Below, one piece after another: positions 43,850 to 53,416 of a stretch of 64,000 nt of DNA; positions within the stretch are counted from its first letter, which is position 1; each line of letters starts with the position of its first letter. The position numbers and the translations under genes were made by a program. The notes under the pieces are model-generated. The model worked only from the letters and a program-made list of their open reading frames with translations, was not told the origin of the DNA and searched no databases. This stretch comes from Marsupella aquatica. Taxonomy: Eukaryota; Marchantiophyta. The stretch lies in the NCBI GenBank assembly GCA_973895155.1, contig OZ316899.1, positions 2,914,001-2,978,000 of the forward strand, given 5' to 3'.

Positions 43850-45034
43850 TGGTTGCACCTTTGTTGTGGGATATGGACGAGATGTACGGGGCTACAAAGG
43901 GCCCACGATGATACTCTAGTGCAGTTGGCACAATTGATCTGGATGACTTCATCCAGGAGTTTGATACGTGGTGTGATATGCAAACACTGCGTAACGCCAT
44001 GTTGTTTACCCCTTTCATGGCATGGAAGGGATTATTTCAGCATTTGGAGGGGCCACCCATGGATGACTACAATGAGTTTTGAAAGGCTCATTTGGTTGAG
44101 ATTGAGGCATGGAGGCAACATTGGTCGCCTAATTACGTGTCCATCACCTATGGCACTAGTGCGGCTGCCCAACCCATTGCCACAGCTACTGCTTCTTCTA
44201 GCAGCACTAGCCAGAGTGGCACACCATCCACCAGCAGCATCCACCGTTACTCCTGCCGGTGTGATTGTGACAGGAACTAGAGTTGCGCCAGCATTTAACC
44301 CTATGGTGGAATTCTTTGAGGTACTGAAGCAGAACTATCAGGGTGTGAGAACTGATAAGTTGAAGGGTCTCCAGGAGTTCCAACGCAAGATTGGAGAGAG
44401 TCTACGCGAGGCATACACTCGTATGCGCAGATTGATCACTGTCACCAAGGGAGTGACAGAGGCTCAGGCAGTCCAATTTTGGTATGCAATTTTGGACAGA
44501 GAATTGCGACGCAGAGTGAGAGATGTCACCCTGCTTAGGGATGCAGATCCCACATTGGCAGTTGTTTTTACCCTTTCTAAGCGTCTTGAGCTCAATATGG
44601 TGAATGAGAAGGTGGTGACTTCCGGATTTGCCAAGGAAGCACCAAAGACTACATCTACATCCACACCACAGCCTATTGCACGGAAGAGCCAGAGGGAGAA
44701 GCCTACTGCACGAGAGTCTACCAGCCAGAGACCTGTGCCCTCTTATGCTGGACAGCAGTCAGGATGTTGGACCTCTGGTGGGAATCATGCACAGAGATAT
44801 TGCCCAGATCATAGAGGATCAGGGGGAGCATCAGCTCCTGATCAGCGACAGTGTAATCACTGTGGAGCTCCTGGACACACCAAGGATAGGTGTTTCTCAC
44901 TCCACCCTGAGTTATGGAGAGGAGGATCACGTACACATGATATGGGAAGAGAAGGGGAGGAGGTAGAGGTGGTGGACGTGGTCGTGGCACGCCACATGCA
45001 GGGAGACAGGGAGGTGACACTGCCCTTGCTATAA
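43850..45034 (+). pseudogene. gag of the methyltransferase element
   Basis: The first frame (about 43850-44280) encodes IDLDDFIQEFDTWCDMQTLR, WKGLFQHLEGPPMDDYNEF and HLVEIEAWRQHW, typical capsid helices. A shift near 44250 leads to FNPMVEFFEVLKQNYQGVR, REAYTRMRRLITVTKG and a zinc knuckle CNHCGAPGHTKDRC (CX2CX4HX4C) near 44860. TGA/TAG codons occur near 43908 and 44080. The last frame ends at TAA 45032-45034. Confidence 0.7.
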
Positions 45035-45066
45035 CCATAGATCCAAAGGATGCTAAGATTGCTCAA

Positions 45067-46450
45067 TTGGAGCAACAACTAGCTGCCATGGCTAGTTCCC
45101 AGGTGAGACCTAATTCTGGTGATGGGGCATCTACATCCTATGGACCTTCCACATCCCATGGTCCTTCCACATCTGATGGAGCTGATGGAGACCTTGCCAC
45201 CATGGGATTCATGTGTGGCACTGCACATATTGATGCATCAGCAGCGTTGACACGTGGGGCAGCCAAAGCTCTTGAGCCCCAAGGAGCAGTAGTGGAGTTA
45301 GATCCACAGAGGGAGGATGCACGTTGGCAGACAAAGCTTCCTCAGTCTTTTACATTGTAAAAGACAGTTCAGACTGCCTCTATGAACCCGGTTCGGACAA
45401 ACCCTGATGTGGGTAAGTCGGCAGAATCAGGTAGTGATGCAGTAGGGATGACAGGTACCCTGCTGGAGGCGGCTACTGCCATGGTCCGCACCCCATTATT
45501 TTCAGCGACAGACATGCTGAACTTGGGAGTTGGTCTTGCAGAAGTGTTCAGATTGGCAGCTACACTCTGTGAGGACACTCCAGTGGTTGCTTCCCATGCA
45601 GAAGCAGCTTGCAGTGTTGAAGCAGTGAAGACCATGCCACCTACTGCTACTAGTGAGACATGGCATGCAACAGCAGCAAGGTTGGTGGATTTACCAGCAC
45701 GCCCTGCATTTGAGAGGACTAGGTTTAAACCTAGTGTTGTGTCATTGGATAATCAAAGTGGTATCTTCCGATTAGTTGGGCCTTCTGGGGCAGTATACCA
45801 GCCAGAGAGAGTGTTACTGGATACTGGTGCTCAGCCCTTGATGTTGGGTAAGTCTGCCATACGTGGATTGGGATTGCGTCTAGAGGATTTGGAGGATTGT
45901 CCCATTCCCATTCAGACTTCATTGGGGGGACCTACACCTACACAGCACATTACCAGGAGACCTCTTGATTTGAGGATTCAGGAAGGTCATACCACAGATA
46001 GCTCACAGATATAGGCGCGAGCTATTCTGACTAAGGTAGAGTCATATGATGTGTTGGTGGGATGTACAGTGCTCTACCCCATGGGATTTATTCTTGATTT
46101 TTGGGAGGAATCAGTGTCATATAGACCTGATTGGCAGTAAGGAGATGCTCGATTGAGAAAATTGCAAGTGAGATTTAGTGGACCTGTGGGAGGCCCTAAA
46201 TCCACACCATTGTCTTTGGCAGCATTCAGTGGTCTAATTGCTGGACCTGATGATTTGATTGAGGGTAATGCGCATGCAACAGATGTTCCACCATTGGAGG
46301 AGTCTCATGAGGAGCACATCATGCGAGGATTACCTGTTGGCAGTGTTGTGCCACCAGTGTGGGGCACTGCATAGGCCTTGCCACAGGCAGCAGCACGATT
46401 GGTACATGATGCATGGCGTCATGCTTTTACACCACAGTCAGGACCAGAGT
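45067..46450 (+). pseudogene. aspartic protease region of the methyltransferase element
   Basis: One frame with in-frame stops at 45358, 46012, 46138, 46372 and 46450. An unstructured N-terminal part with SYGPSTSHGPSTS repeats is followed by QPERVLLDTGAQPLMLGKSA (about 45810), the DTGA active site of a retroviral-type protease, and KVESYDVLVGCTVLYPMGF and SVSYRPDW, conserved after protease in Ty3 elements. It continues in the same frame into the methyltransferase. Confidence 0.75.
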
Positions 46451-46470
46451 AGTCTCTTGCAGATGGACCT

Positions 46471-47490
46471 GTGACTCTTTCACCATTGGATACCACTTCT
46501 ATTGCTTGGCAATATCCACTGGAGGGTATTTGTTTGTTGGATCTTTTTGGTGGAATTAGCACTGGATTGGCTGTTGTTCTTCAGGCAGGAATTTCTGTGT
46601 GTCGTTATTTGTATGTGGAGACAGATGAGACAGCACGGAGGGTCTCATTGCGACATGTGGCTATGTTGGTGGATAGATATCCACAATTGCTGCCAGTGGA
46701 TGCTGTTTGTGGTTATCAGCATGCACTACCTGCTAATATTTCATTGCTGGGGGCGGATCATCTGCATCGTGTTGGCCCCATTGATTTGGTGATTGCTGGT
46801 TGGCCATGTCAGGGCCAATCTAGAGCTGGCATTGGGCATGGACTTCATGATCCACGCTCTGCACTGTTTTGGGAGATGTTACGGGTGTTGCGTCATCTCC
46901 AACTACATCAGACACAATCTCCAACATACATTTTGGAGAATGTGCCATTGTTAGGTGATGATTGTAGTCGGATTGTTGCCAGTGTTCACCAGGTGAGGTC
47001 TTGGATTGGACCTGCTGTGTTACTGGATGCTGCACATGTGGGTTCTCGTGCACATCATCCATGTTTGTGGTGGACCAATTTGATCCCATGTGAGGTGCTG
47101 AAGCGCGCATTTGACAACATTCCACGCTCACCAGCCTTAGTGGTGGATGATATTTTGGATCCAGGGCGTCGTGCACAGGGTGTGACCCAACCACCTCCAT
47201 TGGCAGTGGTCAATGCAGTTGGGCGCCCACGTTGTGCATTACCCACTCTTGTAAGCCACTCTGCTTCATATGCATTCAGAGCAGGTGGCCCTGGACTTGT
47301 GTGGGACACAGCTCTCTAGCAGTTAGTGGAGCCTACTGCTGATGAGAGAGAGCGTGCTATGGGAGTTTTGACTGGCACCACTGCAGTTGCCTCTGTGTCA
47401 GAGGGTTTGCGGCGCCAGGTTCTTGGTCAAACAAGGGATCTGAATTGTTTGACTTGGATTATCAGCTTGGGAGTAGCTTAACAGTTGCGG
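46471..47490 (+). pseudogene. DNMT3-like C5-cytosine methyltransferase domain in pol
   Basis: Residues are counted from 46471. Motif I LLDLFGGISTG (22-32), motif IV GWPCQGQS with catalytic Cys 113, then DPRSALFWEMLRVL, motif VI ENVP (156-159), and a motif VIII-like LLDAAHVGSRAHHPCLWWTN where DNMT3 proteins have ...AHRARYFWGN. After a TAG at 47317 the frame continues EPTADERERAMGVLTGTT and LRRQVLGQTRDLN, as expected for motifs IX-X. Motifs are in canonical order, so it is not a rearranged DRM type. It would transfer methyl from SAM to C5 of cytosine. It sits between protease and RT in the same frame. Retrotransposon-borne DNMTs have been reported in charophytes and dinoflagellates; this looks like such a case. 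Motifs I, IV and VI are intact; only the nonsense codons prevent translation. Confidence 0.8.
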
Positions 47491-47799
47491 ATGCGCTCTG
47501 CTGGAATTACTGATTGTCCCTTGGTGAGCTTGCGGTCCACTAAGACAGTACTGACCACAACTGGGGGCGAGCAGACCTATGGACCTATGGCAGGATTGGC
47601 CAAGGCTAGACAGATTGTTGAGCAAGAAGGGACTGCTCAATCTACTGCTAAATAGCAATCATCGACTATCTTTTCTACCCTACAAAGAGATATTAGGGAT
47701 TTGGTGGAGAGTTGGGAACCACAGCTTGGCCCTAAGTTGACAGGGAAGGAGAGACGTTGCATGCATCAATTCCTGAAGAGTTACTAGAATTGTTTTGCA

Positions 47800-49150
47800 T
47801 TTAGCATGATGGATTTGGGGACATTAAAGGGTCCTGGTATTCAGATTGAATTGGCTAGTGATGCGCCAATCTTTCGTAGGCCATATCGTTACAGTGACAT
47901 GGAGAGAGCTCTGATTCAAAGCAGAACTCAAGATTTGTTGGAGGCTGGATTGGTGGAGATTTCATATGGGGAGTATGCATCTGCCACAGTGATGCCAGCC
48001 AAGAAGGATGTGCATGGCAATTACACAGATAGGCGCATGTGTGGTGATTACAGACCCATTAATTGCCAGACAAAATCTGATAGATATGCCATGCCCACAC
48101 CTGAGGAGATCTTTGATGCTGTGGGGCATGCAAAGGTTTTTAGTTCATTGGATCTGAGGGCAGGGTACCATCAGCTTCCAATTAGGCATGCTGACAGGTC
48201 CAAGACAGCATTCTGGGGGATTGATTCTTATGGCAAAGATTGTTTGTATGAGTGATTATTCTTACCATTTGGGTTGAAGAATGCACCAGCTGAGTTCCAG
48301 AGAGTCATGGATCGAATCCTTGCAGGTTTGGATTTTGTCAGATGTTATATTGATGATATTTTGGTCTATTCTTCTACTGTGGAAGAACATCAGTAGCACT
48401 TGCAGATTGTGTTGGAGAGATTGAGAGCACATGGGTTGAAGCTCCATCCTAGCAAGTGTAAGTTCTTCCAAGACCAGATTGAGTATTTGGGCCACACTAT
48501 ATACCCAAGGGGATTGGGTGTACAGCAGACTAAAGTGGAGGCCATTACACAGATTCCTTGTCCTACTGATGTGAGTAGAGTTCGTGCATTCTTGGGATTG
48601 GCGAGCTACTACAGGAGGTATGTTAAAGGATTTAGCCAGCTTGCTAAACCTTTGACCATACTCACTAAGTTGGATCAGGAATGGATTTGGGGTGATGACC
48701 AGGAGCATGCCTTTCAGGAGTTGAAGCAAAGGTTGGCATCATCCCCTATTTTGAGAAGACCCATTTCAGGCAGACCATTTCAGCTACACACTGATTGGAG
48801 TGGAGTAGGACTTGGAGTAGTGCTGACTCAGAAGGTTGATGAGGGGAATGAGTTTGGTGTGGCTTATGCCAGTAGATCAAACAATTCAGCAGAGGCTAAG
48901 TATAGCTCTTATGAGGGAGAGTGTTTGGCAGCAGTGTGGGCTGTTGCACATTTTTGTTGCTACTTGTTTGGTAACCCCTTCACCTTGATCACTGATCATC
49001 AGCCTCTTAAGTGATTAATGGAGTCTGACAAGCTTACAGGGAAGCTTGCACGATGGGCATTGTTGTTACAGGAGTATGATTTCCAGGTGGTGCATAGGCC
49101 TGGGAAAGTGAACTTGGATGCAGATGGATTAAGCTGCAATCCATGTACCA
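47800..49150 (+). pseudogene. reverse transcriptase and RNase H of the methyltransferase element
   Basis: [53 protein letters not shown], active site YIDDILVYS (about 48340), LGHTIYPRGLGV, VRAFLGLASYYRRYVKGFS. RNase H: FQLHTDWSGVGLGVVLTQ, EAKYSSYEGECLAAVWA, LITDHQPLK, then LTGKLARWALLLQEYDF. In-frame stops are at 48253 (TGA), 48394 (TAG) and 49012 (TGA); the first and third occupy Trp positions and the second a Gln position. RT and RNase H are of Ty3/gypsy type. Confidence 0.85.
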
Positions 49151-49379
49151 GTCAGCAGGATGAGACTGGAGCCAGATGGCATGATGAGTCAGATAAAGAG
49201 ATGGTGTCAGGATGGCATGCATCTGCCTTTCTTTGTTGGGTGCTAGCATACAGTGGATCTGTGGACTCTACCTCATTGGATGGAGTGGATGAGGAGTCTT
49301 CAGATGTGGATGTTGGTGAGGTAACTTTTGGACAGCAAGATATTCACAATGATGTGAGAGTGTTGGAATATCAGTGATT

Positions 49380-50776
49380 CTATTGTTGGCAGTGTTGATG
49401 CCAAAGAACGTGACAGGGTTCTACAGAGAGCCAAGAGGTTTTGATGGGAGGGAAACCATCTTTTGAGAGTACTGCATGATGGCAGGGTGTTGGTGGTACC
49501 AAAACCATCACAATGAGTCCATTTGGTGCGACATGCACACGAGGAGTTGGGGCACTTTGGTGTGAAGCGCACTTATAGCTTGCTGCAGACACAGTATTGG
49601 TGGCGTGGTATGCACACTCATGTCCAACAATTGATAGCTAAGTGTGTGGTATGTGATAGAGTGAGAGCATCATTTAATGCTCCCACTCCCCAGTTGCACC
49701 CGTTGCCGATCATGGGTTTGGGATATCGTTGGAGTTTGGATTTTGCTGGTCCATTACCTCTTACCCAACGTCATAATCGGTATGTTTTGGTCATGGTGGA
49801 GCACTTCTCCAAGTGGATTGAGCTAGTGGCATTGCCAAATAAAGCCAGTGGAGGAGTTGCTGCTACATTTTTGGATCGTGTACTCAATCATTTTGGAGCA
49901 CTAGCTGAGGTATTGACTGATCAGGGAATTGAGTTCCGTGGAGAGTTTGAGAATTTGTGTGAGCAAGCTCTGATTGATCATCGTACTACCTCTCGTGATC
50001 ATCCTCAGGCAGATGGATTAGCTGAGAGAGTTGTGCAAACTGTGAAGAGAGAATTGCGTAAGTATGGCTTGCAGGTTGGTCATTTGGGAGATTGGGATCT
50101 CCAGCTACCTTGGTTAGCTATGGGCTACCGTTTCAATTGGCAAGCATCACTAGCATCCTTCTCACCTTACTTTTTGCTCTATGGTAGAGAGCCAGATTTG
50201 CCAGCAGTTATTCGTCGTGATGCTGCACCAATTGTGAACTTGGATGATCCTGATGTTTGGGCCAAGGTGTGTTTAGAGAGAGCACAGGTATTTTAGAGAG
50301 TGATGCCCATGGCTTTTGACAACCTTGCCATTGCCCAACATCGTGATACTTTGAGGTATGCCACTATTCGTGGAGGAGGTTACCGTGCAAGCATTCGACG
50401 ATTTCATCCTGGTGATTATGTTTATTTGCAGCAAACAGCACCCACGACACTTGATGTGACCGCAGGCCGGACAATCTTACGTGTGCGTGAAGTGTTGCCT
50501 TCTGGTGTCCTGATGTTGGAGGGACGCGATGGTATGGTTTGGAAGGATCATGTGCGCAACTGTGCACCATGTCACCTTCCCAACATTGATGGTACAGTAG
50601 ATCCAAGCTTGGCACATGTTCATGTTGGCTTGAAATGTATGTTGTGTGGATCTGCTCAGGGAGCAGCTACTATGTTGATTTGTGATGAGTGTTCTAGAGG
50701 ATGGCACATGTCATGTTTGACACCACCATTGCAGGTGATTCCTAGTGGATCATGGTTGTGTCCTCAATGTCGGTGA
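49380..50776 (+). pseudogene. integrase with C-terminal PHD finger
   Basis: A frameshift near 49370 precedes it. HHCC zinc domain: HAHEELGHFGVKR ... CVVCDRV. Catalytic core: SLDFAGPLP, LTDQGIEFRGEF, and Glu in GLAERVVQTVK (D,D,E). After a TAG near 50296 the frame continues with a GPY/F-like IRRFHPGDYVYLQ. The last ~48 codons form CMLCGS..CDECSRGWHMSC...CPQC (about 50632-50773), a complete C4HC3 PHD finger, ending in TGA at 50774. Many plant Ty3 integrases end in a chromodomain; a PHD finger takes that place here and could read histone H3 tails (inference). Confidence 0.8.
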
Positions 50777-50950
50777 AGCCGACTAGTTATCATTTGTGTT
50801 CTCTTGGCAGATATGGATTGCATGTAGGTGATCGATGGGGCTCACTTGCACCCGGCCTCCTGATCTTCACACCTAAAAAGGTGTATATCAACCTTGTAGA
50901 ACTCATGGCTAGCTAGAGTTAGGGGACCTTACTTCCAGCTAGGGGGGCGA
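50777..50950. other. 3' untranslated region with polypurine tract
   Basis: Contains AGCTAGGGGGGCGA (50936-50950) immediately before TTGTGGGTTTTGG, a good polypurine tract placing the LTR start at about 50951. Confidence 0.6.
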
Positions 50951-51420
50951 TTGTGGGTTTTGGACATGTGTGGACATGAGTTCCACTTGTATTCCATTCT
51001 CTTGTGTTTGTGATGTGGCAGTGTGACTATGTTTGGATGTATGTGACAAGCGATGTATGTTGTATAGCGATGTGTATGCGCACGATAACTATCACACCAT
51101 TCTAGGTAGTGTTAGAGTGTATCGTATTATCTAGATCCGTATGTTTGGTATGTGTGCTATATGAGCCAATAAGGTTCCGTTAGGTTTGTGTGAGAGGGTA
51201 CTTCTCACTTGTGAGGCATTGAAAGGTCATCTTTCAATGTTGAGCCTTGGAGAGAAAGGAGCTTGAGTGTGGCTATGGTGGCTGTGAGCTCCGCTTGTGT
51301 AACGTGGATTCCTTGAGTAGTGCAAGGTGCGTTGGCTTGACATACGTGTGTGATCGGATCGGTGCGGGATCGATGGGGTATTGTTGACCAGGATCATTGT
51401 GCCGATTGTTGAGGAGATTA
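50951..51420 (+). repeat. complete 3' LTR (a-b unit) of the methyltransferase element
   Basis: The a part (TGTGGGTTTTGGACATG ... GCGCACGATA, to about 51086) is followed by the b part (ATCACACCATTC ... GAGGAGATTA, to 51420). The b part equals the 5' copy at 41760-42420 without the MITE. The polypurine tract before a and the leader after b in the 5' copy both argue that a-b is the true LTR order. Confidence 0.75.
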
Positions 51421-51557
51421 TTGTGAGTTTTGGACATGTGTGGACATGAGTTCCACTTGTATTCCATTCTCTTGTGTTTGTGATGTGGCAGTGTGACTAT
51501 GTTTGGATGTATGTGACAAGCGATGTATGTTGTGTAGCGATGTGTATGCGCACGACA
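51421..51557 (+). repeat. extra LTR a segment at the 3' edge
   Basis: Repeats 50951-51086 with few differences (TGTGAGTTTTGGACATG ... GCGCACGACA) and ends exactly at the target duplication GGTA. Together with the b-only copy at the 5' edge it gives the order b-internal-a-b-a. Confidence 0.85.
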
Positions 51558-53416
51558 GGTACCTATGGCAACCGCCCCACCAGTTGTGGCTCGCGCTGCC
51601 CCAGCTCCCCCACAAATATCACAACGGTTGCGGTTTCATTATTGACCTTTCAAAGGGCGTCATGGGGATGATCTGAATGAATGGTTGGACGAGTGTGAAG
51701 GCCAACGGGGAAGATGCCATTAAGCTAACCGTCCTCCCCGGAGTGATGCGGGGAGAAGCTCGTCCATGGTACAACTCGCTGCCACCCGGGCCTATATGGG
51801 CACAATTCCAAGCTGCATTGCTGCAAGAGTTTTGTGCCATTGGATCAGAGCAGCGTTCTTTATTAAACATTGGCCAGCTTCGCATGGAAAAAAAAGAGAT
51901 CCTACAAAAGTTCATTCAAAAGTTTCAAAAACTTGCTGCCAAGATCCGGCCCAGGCTGGGTGACGCGCTCCAGCTTACGTGGTTCCTCCACGGTTTGCCC
52001 ACAAATATGCAATTATGGGTGCGCCAAAATAACCCAATTTCAATGCAAGCAGCCATAGCGTGCGCCGAAACCTACCGGGAGTCCACCTATAACTCCCGGC
52101 AAAGCCAGTGGGCATGCCGTAAGAAGGGCAAGTACGAGACCTTCAGTGACAATGACTCCGAATCAGACGACGAGAAGAAGAAGAAACACAAGAAGAAGAA
52201 GAAACATTGTTCGACCTCGTCCAGTTCGGAGATAGAATCTAGTTTGGATTCGACTTTGACCAGCGGATCCTCCACCACTTCTAGCTCATCGAGAGTGATT
52301 CAGAGAGTGAGAGTCGAGGCAAGAAGAAGAAGAGGCGGGTTAAGAAGGAGGGGAAATCAAACCCCAGGTTCAAAGAGTGATACCCGATCCAAAGACTGCC
52401 GAAATAGACAAGCTTAACAAAATCACAAATTGTCTCAAAGCATTGTCAGTACATCTCGCGGAAAAGCTGGTGGAGAAGAAGAAGCCACTTGAGACCCGAG
52501 CCCATGCATGGTGTTCAAAGTGCTTCCAATCTGGGCATGTCGTGCAAGAATGCCCAAGATGGAAGAACCGAGTCCACCGGGTGGAATTAGATGATGTTGA
52601 CAACCCGGGACCTAAATCGGAGTCCACGGAGTATTTCTTTGAAGACCCTCCTGATTCGGTGTATCATATTTCAATGGTGGGTCCGCGTAAGTTAGCAGGT
52701 AGAACTGCATACCCCTACCTAAACAATGGCAGAAGTTTCCAAGTTATCAGTAACCCAAGCATTCCTCCTAAGCCAGGGATTTGACGATCCCCGGTTTGTT
52801 ACAACTGTGAGAAGCCAGGCCACTTTGCGAGGGAATTCACCAAACCAAGATGGCAGGGGGATGGCCAAGGCACACCACTATGTCAAGTCTGCAAAACGGA
52901 AGCTCATTCCACGGCCAACTGTCCATTGGTAATAGCCGCTTGAACAAACACAACAAGACCGGCCAAGGGCGGACCGGCCACGAGCGATGCAGTCGTCCAA
53001 ATGATTGTTGTGGAATGGCAAGATGACAACACCGAGTGGGTAAATCTGGTGGACGTGGCGGAGCACCCTAATCCATCGGATGAAGCTGAGTGCTACCAAG
53101 TGTCAACAAGAGCCGAGCGGAAGGAAGAGAAACGCAGGAAAAAGCAAGATACTACTCCGGTGCAGCCAGCGATAGATATACCCCCGGAGAAGGATGATGA
53201 CTACCATCGGGACGACCCAAGCTATTTTACCCCTGCATCGAAGAATTGGTAAAGAAATAGTTGGAGGCCTACAAAGCGCGGGAATACCAGAAGGCAATCA
53301 ATAAGGACATCAAAGCAGCCAAGGCCGCCCAGCGATAGGAGCAAGAAAAGCAAGAGGAGGGAGCCAAGCAGCAGCCGAAGGAAGAAAAGAAGGAGGACTA
53401 TGATATTAAGGAAGAC
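51558..53416 (+). pseudogene. gag of element B, 3' part
   Basis: Resumes with GGTACCTATGGCAACCGCC. A small deletion near 51690 removes part of DEFEATAKANGED. The frame 51677-52417 encodes MRGEARPWYNSLPPG and the Ser/Lys tract; a shift leads to two zinc knuckles (CSKCFQSGHVVQEC and a damaged CYNCEKPGHFAREF). TGA/TAG codons lie near 52783, 52941, 53258 and 53337. Confidence 0.75.

Larger units (their letters stand above)
41760..51557 (+). mobile_element. Ty3/gypsy element encoding a DNA methyltransferase and a PHD finger
   Basis: Flanked by GGTA at 41756-41759 and 51558-51561; removing it restores the gag sequence of B as seen in D. The internal order is leader, gag, protease, DNMT, RT, RNase H, integrase, PHD finger. 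From protease to RNase H all domains lie in one frame; gag and integrase are offset by shifts. More than ten nonsense codons make this copy inactive. LTR segments are arranged in an unusual permuted way (see the LTR entries). Confidence 0.85.
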
